Assembly (NCBI GenBank): GCA_015057035.1
Contig: SVFC01000014.1
Location: 1-59,235 of the forward strand
Length of the DNA: 59,235 nt
Source: Lachnospiraceae bacterium
GTDB taxonomy: Bacteria > Bacillota > Clostridia > Lachnospirales > Lachnospiraceae
Direction of reading: 5' to 3'
Shown here: positions 35,462-43,879 of the stretch, piece by piece
Numbering within the stretch: the first letter of the stretch is position 1
Layout: each line of letters starts with the position of its first letter
Made by a program: the position numbers and the translations under genes
Notes under the pieces: generated by a model
Seen by the model: only the letters and a program-made list of their open reading frames with translations
What the model was told of the DNA's origin: nothing
The model's database searches: none

Positions 35462-35490
35462 ATTATAGTGCCTTTTCCCCAATCTAGCAA
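35462..35490 (-). promoter_or_regulatory. Promoter of the foldase gene
   Basis: Minus strand -35 TTGCTA (35485-35490), 17-bp spacer, -10 TATAAT (35462-35467). Confidence 0.7.
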
Positions 35491-35505
35491 GGACTTTCTT
35501 TTTTT

Positions 35506-38500
35506 CTAGGCATTTTCCTGCAAAAATTGCATCATTTCTAACAGATTTTTCAATATTTCCACTACATCCTTGCCTTTTTCCCGGGAATTTGCATTCATCA
35601 CATAGGTAAAGTATGGATTTTGTGCATCTGCTGTAAACTTAAGATATGGTTTGTTTACATCTAACAGTTGTGGAATTCTAATAGGATTAATTGGCGCTTT
35701 CTCATACATCACCAATTTCAATTCCTCGCCCTTTTGACTCACTTCACGAACATAAACACTATGTGCCATATATTTTAGCCTTGCAATAGTCAGAAGATTC
35801 TGTACAGATTTTGGTGGCTCACCAAATCGGTCAATGAGTTCTTCCAGCATTTCTTCCACTTCTTCCTCTGTTTCAATACCAGCAATTCGCTTGTAAATAT
35901 CCAGTTTTTGCATTTCGTTTGCCACATAGGTCGGCGGAATGTAAGCACTGGTATTGATATCAATGGAAGTCTCAAACTTCTCTTCCACTTCCATACCTTT
36001 TGCTTCTTTGACTGCTTCATTTAACATCTTGCAATACAAATCATATCCGACTGCTTCCATGTGACCGCTCTGCTCTGCGCCGAGAAGATTACCCGCACCT
36101 CGAATTTCCAGGTCTCGCATGGCAATTTTAAAACCACTTCCCAGTTCTGAGTATTCCTTCATAGCAGCCAGACGTTTCTCCGCTACTTCGCGCAGCATTT
36201 TATTGCGACGATACATAAGGAATGCATATGCAGTACGGTTGGAACGTCCCACACGTCCTCTAAGCTGATACAACTGGGATAACCCCATATTATCTGCATC
36301 GTGAATAATCATGGTATTTACATTGGAAATGTCCAGCCCCGTTTCAATAATCGTGGTAGAAACCAGCACATCGATTTCTCCGTTAATGAAACGATACATA
36401 ATTTTTTCCAAATCACTTTCCTTCATCTGACCATGAGCAAACGCCACGTTGGCCTCTGGCACCAGCGCCTGAATCTTCGTTGTCACATCATCTATATCTT
36501 TTACCTTATTATAGACATAGAACACCTGACCATCTCTGGCAAGCTCACGATTGATAGCTTCGCGAACCATCTCTTCATTATATTCCATAACATAAGTCTG
36601 GATTGGAAGACGGTCCATTGGTGGCTCTTCCAAAACACTCATATCACGAATACCTATCAGGCTCATATGAAGAGTTCTAGGAATTGGTGTGGCTGTCAGC
36701 GTCAGAACGTCTACGTTGGTTTTCATCTGCTTGATTTTTTCCTTGTGACCAACACCAAAACGTTGTTCTTCATCGATAACCAAGAGGCCTAAATCTTTGA
36801 AAGCCACATCTTTCGACAAAATTCGATGGGTTCCAACAACGATGTCCACCTGACCTTTTTTCAAATCTTCTATGGTGCGTTTCATCTCTGTGCTACTTCT
36901 AAAGCGACACATCAAATCCACTCTCACAGGGAAATCCTTCATTCGCTGTGAAAAAGTATTGTATATCTGCTGAGCAAGAATGGTAGTTGGCGCCAGATAT
37001 GCCACCTGTTTTCCTTCCTGCACAGCCTTAAAAGCAGCACGAATGGCCACCTCTGTCTTGCCGTAACCTACGTCACCGCAGATGAGACGGTCCATAATCT
37101 TCGTACTTTCCATATCCCGTTTGGTTTCCGCAATGGCAGTCACCTGATCCTCTGTTTCTTCAAACGGGAACAGTTCTTCAAACTCTCTCTGCCATACCGT
37201 ATCAGGTCCGTAGACGAAACCATTTTTTTCTTCTCGAAGCGCATACAGCTGTACCAAATCTCCTGCGATTTCTTTTACAGCACCACGTACCTTAGTCTTG
37301 GTTCTAGCCCATTCCTGCCCACCTAGTTTGTTCAACTTCGGTTTCTTGGCATCCTTGCCGGCATACTTCTGAATCATCTCCAGCTGTGTAGCAAGAATAT
37401 ATAAGTTAGAGCCGCTGGCATACTCAATCTTAATGTAATCCTTTAAGGTTTTATCTACCTCTATTTTCTCGATGCCCTTATAAACACCAAGTCCATGATT
37501 CTCATGTACCACGTAATCGCCTACGCTCAAATCTGTGAAGCTGGCAATCTTTTCGCCCTCATAAGTTCTATGGCGTTTTTTCTTCTTTTTCTCCGCACCA
37601 AAAATGTCCGATTCTGTAATTACGGCAAATTGTAAAATCGGATAATCATAACCCTTATGAACCTTTCCATAACACACCATAATCTGGCCTTCCAACAGGT
37701 CATGGTCATAATCCTCCGTATAAAAACTCGCCAGACCTTCATCCAGCAAATCCTCCGCCAGACGTTTCGCTCTTGTTCTTGACCCTGACAAAAGAACAAT
37801 TTTATAGTGATTCTTACGATAGTTTTTTAAATCCTTTACAAGAAGTTCAAAACTATTGTTATACGCGTTTACGCTCTTTACATGAATTCCAAAGACGCCC
37901 TGCTGCTTTAAGCCGTTGGCTTTTGCGTCCAGCGCCGCCAGAGAAATGCAGGAAAACTGCTGGCACTTACCTACAATCTCCCTTTCCATAAAGAGTTCCT
38001 TAATCTGTCCCGGCAGAACATAGCCTTTTTCCAGGCGATGCTTCATACTCTCAGAGTATTCCGTCTCTGTCTGCTTTCCACGCTCTACACAACGGGTCAG
38101 TTCATCAAAAAACACCAAGGTCTCTTCTGGATTGAAATAATCCAAAAGCCCTGTTCTCTCTTCCGAAAAGTACGACATATATGCATCCATTCCTGCATAT
38201 ATGGACAGTTCCCCCCACTCCTCTGCTTTTTCTTCTGCCAGAGATAGCATTCTGTGAGCCTCTTCTGTTTTCATATCTTTTCTAAGTTTATCGGAGGTCC
38301 TTTTCGCCTCTTCCAAAAGTCTCTGAATACCCGCCTGTTTTTCTTCCTCTGTTAAAACCAGTTCACAGGCAGGATAAATAGAAACTTCATCCACATTTTC
38401 AATGGACTTTTGTGTTTCCGTATCAAAAGAACGAATGGTATCAATCTCATCGCCCCACATCTCAATTCGAATCGGATTCTCCTCCGTCAACGGAAAAATA

Positions 38501-39036
38501 TCCAAGATTCCACCACGAAGGGCAAACTGCCCCATAGTTTCCACCTGATATTCTTTTTCATATCCCATTCGAACCAATTGTGCTTTTACGGCTTCTAAGT
38601 CCACTTCATCTCCAGGAGCAAGACGCAGTACACTGTCCCAGATTTTATCAGGACTGGCCTGTGTGTTCATCAATGCATCAAAAGTAGTAATCAGGGTTAC
38701 TCTTTCTAATTCACAAATGGCCTTCAATGCACGAATTCGCTCTGCGGTAAGCACATTGCCTCTAATATCTGACTGATAAAACAACACGTCCTTAGCAGGA
38801 TAATACACGACATTCGGCTCAAAAAAGCGGTAATCCTCATAGAGTTCCTTGGCTCTTTGCTCACTAAAAGTAACAATGACCTTATTACATAGGCCATTGT
38901 TAAATGCGTAAATCATATGCGGTTTTTGTGCGTCTATACATCCCGTAATCGAGTACAGACCTTTTGCTTTTGTTGCCGATTTTACCATCTCAGAAAAACC
39001 ATTTAAGTTCTCCAACGGCTGTACAAATGTTTTCAC
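35506..39036 (-). CDS. mfd: Transcription-repair coupling factor
   Basis: Removes stalled RNA polymerase from DNA lesions and recruits UvrA. The 1176-residue protein shows the UvrB-like N-terminal part, the polymerase-interacting CarD-like domain (VGDYVVHENHGLGVYKG, near residue 500), the RecG-type translocase (ICGDVGYGKTEVAIRAAF with Walker A, VIDEEQRFGV as DEEQ box, TATPIPRTLHMSL, QLRGRVGRSNR) and the TRCF C-terminal domain. Length is normal. It starts 3 bases after the pth stop, so they are co-translated. Confidence 0.98.
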   Translation of the reverse strand: MKTFVQPLENLNGFSEMVKSATKAKGLYSITGCIDAQKPHMIYAFNNGLCNKVIVTFSEQRAKELYEDYRFFEPNVVYYPAKDVLFYQSDIRGNVLTAERIRALKAICELERVTLITTFDALMNTQASPDKIWDSVLRLAPGDEVDLEAVKAQLVRMGYEKEYQVETMGQFALRGGILDIFPLTEENPIRIEMWGDEIDTIRSFDTETQKSIENVDEVSIYPACELVLTEEEKQAGIQRLLEEAKRTSDKLRKDMKTEEAHRMLSLAEEKAEEWGELSIYAGMDAYMSYFSEERTGLLDYFNPEETLVFFDELTRCVERGKQTETEYSESMKHRLEKGYVLPGQIKELFMEREIVGKCQQFSCISLAALDAKANGLKQQGVFGIHVKSVNAYNNSFELLVKDLKNYRKNHYKIVLLSGSRTRAKRLAEDLLDEGLASFYTEDYDHDLLEGQIMVCYGKVHKGYDYPILQFAVITESDIFGAEKKKKKRHRTYEGEKIASFTDLSVGDYVVHENHGLGVYKGIEKIEVDKTLKDYIKIEYASGSNLYILATQLEMIQKYAGKDAKKPKLNKLGGQEWARTKTKVRGAVKEIAGDLVQLYALREEKNGFVYGPDTVWQREFEELFPFEETEDQVTAIAETKRDMESTKIMDRLICGDVGYGKTEVAIRAAFKAVQEGKQVAYLAPTTILAQQIYNTFSQRMKDFPVRVDLMCRFRSSTEMKRTIEDLKKGQVDIVVGTHRILSKDVAFKDLGLLVIDEEQRFGVGHKEKIKQMKTNVDVLTLTATPIPRTLHMSLIGIRDMSVLEEPPMDRLPIQTYVMEYNEEMVREAINRELARDGQVFYVYNKVKDIDDVTTKIQALVPEANVAFAHGQMKESDLEKIMYRFINGEIDVLVSTTIIETGLDISNVNTMIIHDADNMGLSQLYQLRGRVGRSNRTAYAFLMYRRNKMLREVAEKRLAAMKEYSELGSGFKIAMRDLEIRGAGNLLGAEQSGHMEAVGYDLYCKMLNEAVKEAKGMEVEEKFETSIDINTSAYIPPTYVANEMQKLDIYKRIAGIETEEEVEEMLEELIDRFGEPPKSVQNLLTIARLKYMAHSVYVREVSQKGEELKLVMYEKAPINPIRIPQLLDVNKPYLKFTADAQNPYFTYVMNANSREKGKDVVEILKNLLEMMQFLQENA

Positions 39037-39039
39037 GCT

Positions 39040-39615
39040 TTACTCCTGCTTCTTTGCATTATAATCATTCATTGCTTTATCAATATCACCCTGCATAATG
39101 AGAACTGCCGCCTGAATCACATCTGGCATAATCTCTGCAAGTTTCTTATTGTCATCTTCTGAAAAATGCCCCAGAACATAATCTGCCAGGTCCCAGCCAC
39201 TTGGCTTTTCTCCTACGCCAACCTTAATACGCATAAATCCCTGGGTTCCTGTATGGGCAATCAGACTTTTGATTCCATTATGCCCACCTGCACTGCCTTT
39301 TTTGCGAATGCGGATATTGCCTGGTGCAAGACTAATGTCGTCAAAAATCACCAACAGTTCTTCTTCTGGGTCCAATTTATAAAAATTAAGTACGTCTGCT
39401 ACACTTTCGCCGCTTAAGTTCATGTAAGTCTCCGGTTTCACCAGAAGCACCTTCTGACCTTCGATGACACACGTGCCACATAACGCCTTATGTTTTTTCT
39501 CCTTCACAGAAATCCCATACTTTGCAGCAATGGCATCTATGGCCATATATCCTGCATTATGTCTTGTATTCTCATATTTCTTTCCTGGATTTCCTAAACC
39601 TACAATTACAAACAT
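39040..39615 (-). CDS. pth: Peptidyl-tRNA hydrolase
   Basis: Recycles peptidyl-tRNA released by ribosome drop-off. The 191-residue protein begins FVIVGLGNPGKKYENTRHNAG, cut here to GLGNPGKKYENTRHNAG, with Asn10 and catalytic His20; the partner Asp is in VIFDDISL, and GSAGGHNGIKSLI is intact. The gene lies directly upstream of mfd, a common arrangement in Firmicutes. Confidence 0.97.
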   Translation of the reverse strand: MFVIVGLGNPGKKYENTRHNAGYMAIDAIAAKYGISVKEKKHKALCGTCVIEGQKVLLVKPETYMNLSGESVADVLNFYKLDPEEELLVIFDDISLAPGNIRIRKKGSAGGHNGIKSLIAHTGTQGFMRIKVGVGEKPSGWDLADYVLGHFSEDDNKKLAEIMPDVIQAAVLIMQGDIDKAMNDYNAKKQE

Positions 39616-39656
39616 CTGATAAACCTTTCTATATTACGTCCTCTGACGAAAATCAT

Positions 39657-39677
39657 CCCCACGCCATTAGCGTGGGG
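39657..39677. terminator. Hairpin after spoVG
   Basis: CCCCACGC/GCGTGGGG, 8 bp, five-base loop. The T run (TGTTTTTTATT) is on the plus strand; on the minus strand the tail is only GATGATTTTC, so termination of spoVG may be partial and feed pth-mfd. Confidence 0.65.
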
Positions 39678-39683
39678 TGTTTT

Positions 39684-39944
39684 TTATTCATTCTCTATTT
39701 CTTTGTATTTTTCCAGGATCAACTCCTGAAGTCTGGTTCTTGTTTCTGAACTGATTGGGTGCGCAATATCGCGATATTCACCATCTGCAGCCTTGCGGCT
39801 AGGCATAGCGATAAACAGCCCCTTCTCCCCTTCAATAATCTTGATATCGTGTACTACAAATTCATTTTCAATCGTGATGGAAGCCACCGCTTTCATCTTA
39901 CCTTCTTTTTCCACCTTACGAATCCGTACGTCTGTTATTTGCAT
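39684..39944 (-). CDS. spoVG: SpoVG RNA/DNA-binding regulator
   Basis: An 86-residue protein of the SpoVG family: [20 protein letters not shown], cut to ITDVRIRKV, then [19 protein letters not shown] and [11 protein letters not shown] are diagnostic. It is a site-specific nucleic-acid-binding protein that affects septation, capsule and stress genes in several Firmicutes. GAGAGGGGG precedes the ATG. It is divergent from murC with a 134-base gap. A sigma-H promoter, as in Bacillus, was looked for but could not be assigned with confidence. Confidence 0.96.
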   Translation of the reverse strand: MQITDVRIRKVEKEGKMKAVASITIENEFVVHDIKIIEGEKGLFIAMPSRKAADGEYRDIAHPISSETRTRLQELILEKYKEIENE

Positions 39945-40014
39945 ATGAAGCCCCCTCTCATAAATCTCGGAAACGATGAATGGTTACTTTTAACATTTAT
40001 ATTATATCATTCTG

Positions 40015-40043
40015 TTTGCAAATCGTCTAGTTCGGGGTATAAT
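40015..40043 (+). promoter_or_regulatory. murC promoter
   Basis: -35 TTTGCA (40015-40020), 17-bp spacer, -10 TATAAT (40038-40043). Confidence 0.65.
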
Positions 40044-40078
40044 ATAAAAAGATAATAATACAATAAGAAGGGATTTTT

Positions 40079-41458
40079 ATGTATACATTAGATTTTAACA
40101 AACCAATTCACGTATATTTTATGGGTATCGGCGGAATCAGCATGAGTGGTCTCGCAGAAATTCTTTTAGAAGAAGGATTCACCATTTCCGGATCTGACGT
40201 AAAAGCATCTGCTCTCACAACTCAGTTAGAAGCCAAAGGGGTGAAAATCTTCTACGGCCAGATTGCTTCCAACATTTCTGCGGATATCGATTTAGTAGTA
40301 TATACTGCTGCCATTCGTGAAGACAATGAAGAATGGCAGGCCGCAAAACAGATGAACATTCCTATGCTGACCCGCGCGCAGCTTCTTGGACAGATTATGG
40401 ATAATTACAGCAAATCCATCGCCGTTTCTGGCACCCACGGAAAAACAACCACTACTTCTATGATTAGTCAGGTTCTTCTGGAAGCAGAAACAGATCCAAC
40501 CATTACCGTTGGCGGAATCCTGTCTGCTATCAACGGAAACCTTCGTGTAGGAAACTCTGAGGTGTTTATTTCAGAAGCTTGTGAATATACCAACAGTTTC
40601 CTGAACTTCCGTCCAAAATACAGCATTATCTTAAATGTAGAGGCAGAACACCTTGACTTCTTCAAGGACTTAGATGATGTTCGTTGTTCTTTCCAGAAAT
40701 TTGCAGCAAACACTCGCGCTGATGGGGCAACCATCATCAATGGTGAAATCGAAAACTACGAAGAATTAATCGAGAACCTTCCACACAAAGTGGTTACATA
40801 TGGTTTTGATTCCCGTTTTGATTTCTACGCAGAGAATATCACATTTGACGACAACGCCTGTGGCGTATTCACCGCTATGCATCAGGGCGAAGTTCTGGCT
40901 CAGGTTCATCTCAATGTTCCTGGTATGCACAATGTTTCTAACGCTCTTGCCACCATCGCCCTCGCTACACTTATGGAGCTTCCACAGGATGCTCTCCTTG
41001 CGGGACTTCGCAAGTTCGGCGGTGCCAACCGTAGATTCCAGTATAAGGGACAGATAGACGGTGTAACCATTATTGATGATTATGCTCATCATCCAACGGA
41101 AATCGCGGCAACCCTTTCTGCTGCAGCTAATTATCCACACAAACGTCTTGTTCTGGTATTCCAGCCTCATACCTATACCAGAACCCAGGCCTTTTTACAC
41201 GAATTCGCAGAGATTTTGTCGAAAGTTGACGTTTTAGTACTGGCAGACATCTATGCAGCCCGCGAAAAGAACACCATTGGCATTTCTTCCAAAGATTTAT
41301 TAGCTTTAGTAAAGGAAAAAGGCACAGAATGTTATTATTTCCCTTCTTTTGAAGAGATTGAAAAATTTTTATTAAAAAATTGTGTAAACGGTGACCTGTT
41401 GATAACTATGGGCGCCGGAAACGTTGTAGAAATTGGAGAAACCTTACTCGGAATATAG
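40079..41458 (+). CDS. murC: UDP-N-acetylmuramate--L-alanine ligase
   Basis: Adds the first amino acid of the peptidoglycan stem peptide. The 459-residue Mur ligase has the N-terminal nucleotide-binding GIGGISMSGLAEIL, the ATP loop SGTHGKTTTTSM near residue 120, the carbamate/metal region with SEACEY and NVEAEHLDFF, and the late HHPTEIAATL and FQPHTYTR motifs. AAGAAGGG precedes the ATG at a long spacing of about 8 bases. It ends just before the first DnaA-box pair and a terminator whose stem contains one of those boxes. Confidence 0.97.
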   Translation: MYTLDFNKPIHVYFMGIGGISMSGLAEILLEEGFTISGSDVKASALTTQLEAKGVKIFYGQIASNISADIDLVVYTAAIREDNEEWQAAKQMNIPMLTRAQLLGQIMDNYSKSIAVSGTHGKTTTTSMISQVLLEAETDPTITVGGILSAINGNLRVGNSEVFISEACEYTNSFLNFRPKYSIILNVEAEHLDFFKDLDDVRCSFQKFAANTRADGATIINGEIENYEELIENLPHKVVTYGFDSRFDFYAENITFDDNACGVFTAMHQGEVLAQVHLNVPGMHNVSNALATIALATLMELPQDALLAGLRKFGGANRRFQYKGQIDGVTIIDDYAHHPTEIAATLSAAANYPHKRLVLVFQPHTYTRTQAFLHEFAEILSKVDVLVLADIYAAREKNTIGISSKDLLALVKEKGTECYYFPSFEEIEKFLLKNCVNGDLLITMGAGNVVEIGETLLGI

Positions 41459-41476
41459 TTGTCCACATTATCCACA
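41459..41476 (+). promoter_or_regulatory. Tandem DnaA boxes, pair 1
   Basis: TTGTCCACA (41459-41467, one mismatch) directly followed by TTATCCACA (41468-41476, perfect consensus). The second box overlaps the 5' arm of the murC terminator. Confidence 0.65.
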
Positions 41477-41519
41477 TCTTCCTGTGGGATTTTATCCCCC
41501 GGGAAATGTGGATTTTTTT
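41470..41519 (+). terminator. murC terminator built on a DnaA box
   Basis: ATCCACAT (41470-41477) pairs with ATGTGGAT (41506-41513), extended by TTCC/GGAA inside, and a seven-T run follows. Confidence 0.75.
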
Positions 41520-41558
41520 CTTGGCCGAAACCCCTTATTTTGTCGCATTTTGTAATTT

Positions 41559-41576
41559 TTATCCACATTATCCACA
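41559..41576 (+). promoter_or_regulatory. Tandem DnaA boxes, pair 2
   Basis: Two perfect TTATCCACA boxes abut head to tail (41559-41567 and 41568-41576), 67 bp upstream of the dnaD-type -10 element. Confidence 0.7.
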
Positions 41577-41581
41577 ATTTT

Positions 41582-41627
41582 AAAAGCCCCGCAAACCCTT
41601 GATTTTCCTAGGTTTTTTGGGCTTTTC
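41582..41627 (+). terminator. Second hairpin in the murC-dnaD spacer
   Basis: AAAAGCCC pairs with GGGCTTTT, with an inner CAAACCC/GGTTTTTTG pairing. It lies between DnaA-box pair 2 and the dnaD-type promoter and may be a backup terminator. Confidence 0.55.
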
Positions 41628-41642
41628 ATTCTAAAATTTGTA

Positions 41643-41671
41643 TGCTATAATCTCTCATAGTCTAGACTATG
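41643..41671 (+). promoter_or_regulatory. dnaD-type promoter with 16-bp operator-like palindrome
   Basis: An extended -10, TGCTATAAT (41643-41651), has no good -35. CATAGTCTAGACTATG (41656-41671) is a perfect 16-bp palindrome placed over the expected transcription start, where a repressor would block initiation. Confidence 0.6.
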
Positions 41672-41709
41672 TTAATGTGGTCTATTTTGTAGAAGTGAGG
41701 GTTTAGTAA

Positions 41710-42834
41710 ATGGCAGCAATCGAATTGCGTAGTAATTATTCTTGCGCTTATGTAGGCGTACCGAATATTTTCATAGATCAGTTTATGGCGGATGCAAATG
41801 GGGAATTTGTAAAGGTATACTTATACCTTCTTCGTTGCATGAACAGCAATGGTAAAAGTGTATCCATCAGCGACATTGCTGATTTCTTCAACCATACAGA
41901 GAAGGACGTTTTGCGTGCTTTGAAATATTGGGAGAAGCAAGGAGTTCTCTCCTTGTCTTTTGACGAGAGCAAGAATCTGACAGGATTATGCCTGCATGAT
42001 TTGAATCAGCCTGCCACATCTCAAATTGAAGTCGCTCCTCTCGTAGAAAGAAGCCCAAAAGCTGAATCCCCTTCCCGTTCAAAGAAAGTGGACAAGGAGG
42101 CGACTGAAACACTTTCTGCAGAAGTAACACCTAAGAAAGTTGTTACACCGAAGCGCGAATATACTTTAAATGAAGTTCAAAACTTCTGTAATAATCACGA
42201 AGTATCTGAACTGCTGTTCATTATCGAGACATACTTAAAGCATCCTTTGAATTCCACTGAGATGAACACCGTTTTCTTCTGGTATGACACCTTGCATTTT
42301 TCTGGGGAGCTCATTGAATATCTGGTAGAATACTGTATTACCAATGGGCACTCTAGTCTTCGATATATGGACAAGGTAGCCATGGGCTGGTCTGAAAATG
42401 GCATTGACACCATTACCAAAGCCAAAGAACATGTTTCCATCCGTTCCAAGGCATATTACAGCATTATGAAAGCCTTCGGCATCAGCGGACGTAACCTCGC
42501 AGAATCCGAAATGGCCTTTGTTAACAAATGGACCAAGGAATATGGATTTGATACAGAACTGGTGCAGGAAGCTTGCAAGCGCACCATCTCTGCTACACAA
42601 AAACCTAGTTTTGAATATACCGATTCCATCCTTACCAACTGGTATACGAACCATGTACATACTTTAAAAGATGTAGAATCTTTAGATGCGTCATTCAACA
42701 AGAATAAACGCACTAGCGCTACTGTTAATACCAGTACCGCTTCCAATAAGAAAAACAAATTCAACAATTTCCAACAACGCAGCTATGACGCTGACGAGAT
42801 GGAAAAACTGTGGCTAACCACATCTGTTGATTAG
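41710..42834 (+). CDS. DnaD-domain replication initiation protein
   Basis: A 374-residue protein with an N-terminal winged helix (about 1-95: FVKVYLYLLRCMN, SISDIADFFNHTEKDVLRALKYW) like DnaD/DnaB. A Ser/Lys-rich linker follows, then one or two DnaD-like C-terminal domains (about 150-320), ending in the conserved YTDSILTNWYTN region that corresponds to the YxxxIxxxW motif. It probably bridges DnaA or PriA to the helicase loader encoded next door. AGTGAGGG precedes the ATG. Upstream lie two pairs of DnaA boxes and a palindromic operator, so initiation state may feed back on its expression. Confidence 0.9.
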   Translation: MAAIELRSNYSCAYVGVPNIFIDQFMADANGEFVKVYLYLLRCMNSNGKSVSISDIADFFNHTEKDVLRALKYWEKQGVLSLSFDESKNLTGLCLHDLNQPATSQIEVAPLVERSPKAESPSRSKKVDKEATETLSAEVTPKKVVTPKREYTLNEVQNFCNNHEVSELLFIIETYLKHPLNSTEMNTVFFWYDTLHFSGELIEYLVEYCITNGHSSLRYMDKVAMGWSENGIDTITKAKEHVSIRSKAYYSIMKAFGISGRNLAESEMAFVNKWTKEYGFDTELVQEACKRTISATQKPSFEYTDSILTNWYTNHVHTLKDVESLDASFNKNKRTSATVNTSTASNKKNKFNNFQQRSYDADEMEKLWLTTSVD

Positions 42835-42865
42835 AATTTTGCACACCTACCTTTAGGAGGAATAT

Positions 42866-43849
42866 ATGGCACTAAGCAACGCACAATATGATGAAATAAT
42901 GCGTGGATATCAGGAACGTCAACTTTCCAACCGACATCTTACACAGAAACGTCAGGAAGCTTTGTACGCTCAGATCCCTTCCTTAAAAGAAATAGACGAC
43001 CAGATTGCACAGATATCCGTAGAATCCGCTCGTAGAATGCTAGACGGTGATTCTTCCGCCCTAGCTTCTTTAAAAGCGAATTTGGCCGGATTACGCGCCC
43101 AGAAGGCTGCACTTCTTGCTTCCAATGGATACGACGAAAGTTATCTTGAACCAGTGTTCACTTGCGCTGATTGCAAAGATACTGGATATATAAATGGCAC
43201 AAAATGCCATTGCTTTAAGCAGGAAATTATCAATGTGGTTTATTCCCAGTCCAATATCAAAAATATTTTGGCAAAAGAGAATTTTTCCACATTTTCTTAC
43301 GAATACTATTCAGACACAGACCGCAATCCAACCACCAATTTATCCTCTTTGGATACGGTTCGTTTAGCTGTAGAAAAATGCCAGCATTTTATCAATGACT
43401 TTGACAATAAACCAAAAAATCTCCTGTTCTATGGAGAAACCGGTGTGGGAAAGACTTTTCTCTCCAATTGCGTTGCCAAGGAATTGTTAGAGCGCGGAAA
43501 TTCCGTTATCTACTTTACAGCCTTTCAATTATTTGATATATTGAGCAAAGGTGTGTTTGACCGGGACGCAGATGCCATTGCTGCACACCAGAATATTTTC
43601 GATTGTGATTTGCTGATTATAGACGATTTAGGCACTGAGCTGTCTAATTCTTTCACCACTTCTCAATTATTCCTGATAGTGAATGAACGAATTTTACGGC
43701 AGAAATCTACTATCATATCCAGCAACCTAAAACCGTTGGATATTTTAGAGATGTATTCAGAAAGAACCTATTCGAGACTAACCAGCAATTACACCATCAT
43801 TAATCTATTTGGTGATGATATAAGAATTAAAAAACGTCAAAAGCACTAA
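42866..43849 (+). CDS. Replicative helicase loader (DnaC/DnaI family ATPase)
   Basis: A 327-residue AAA+ protein that loads DnaB/DnaC hexameric helicase. The N-terminal 100 residues are helical and probably helicase-binding. CADCKDTGYINGTKCHC (about 99-115) is a zinc-ribbon-like cluster. The ATPase follows with Walker A GETGVGKT near residue 192, Walker B LLIIDDLGTE, sensor SSNLKPLDIL and the arginine region YSERTYSRL. TTTAGGAGGAA precedes the ATG, 31 bases after the DnaD-type gene, forming a helicase-loading operon. Confidence 0.95.
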   Translation: MALSNAQYDEIMRGYQERQLSNRHLTQKRQEALYAQIPSLKEIDDQIAQISVESARRMLDGDSSALASLKANLAGLRAQKAALLASNGYDESYLEPVFTCADCKDTGYINGTKCHCFKQEIINVVYSQSNIKNILAKENFSTFSYEYYSDTDRNPTTNLSSLDTVRLAVEKCQHFINDFDNKPKNLLFYGETGVGKTFLSNCVAKELLERGNSVIYFTAFQLFDILSKGVFDRDADAIAAHQNIFDCDLLIIDDLGTELSNSFTTSQLFLIVNERILRQKSTIISSNLKPLDILEMYSERTYSRLTSNYTIINLFGDDIRIKKRQKH

Positions 43850-43879
43850 TTAACAACATCATATTTTACGGAGGACATC

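Noticed and set aside
39657-39677. Terminator of a plus-strand gene
   Set aside because: The T run favours the plus strand, but no plus-strand gene ends here; it is better read as a bidirectional or partial spoVG terminator.
41459-41576. Chromosomal origin oriC
   Set aside because: DnaA boxes are present, but dnaA, dnaN, rpmH or a long AT-rich unwinding region are not. A regulatory role is more economical.
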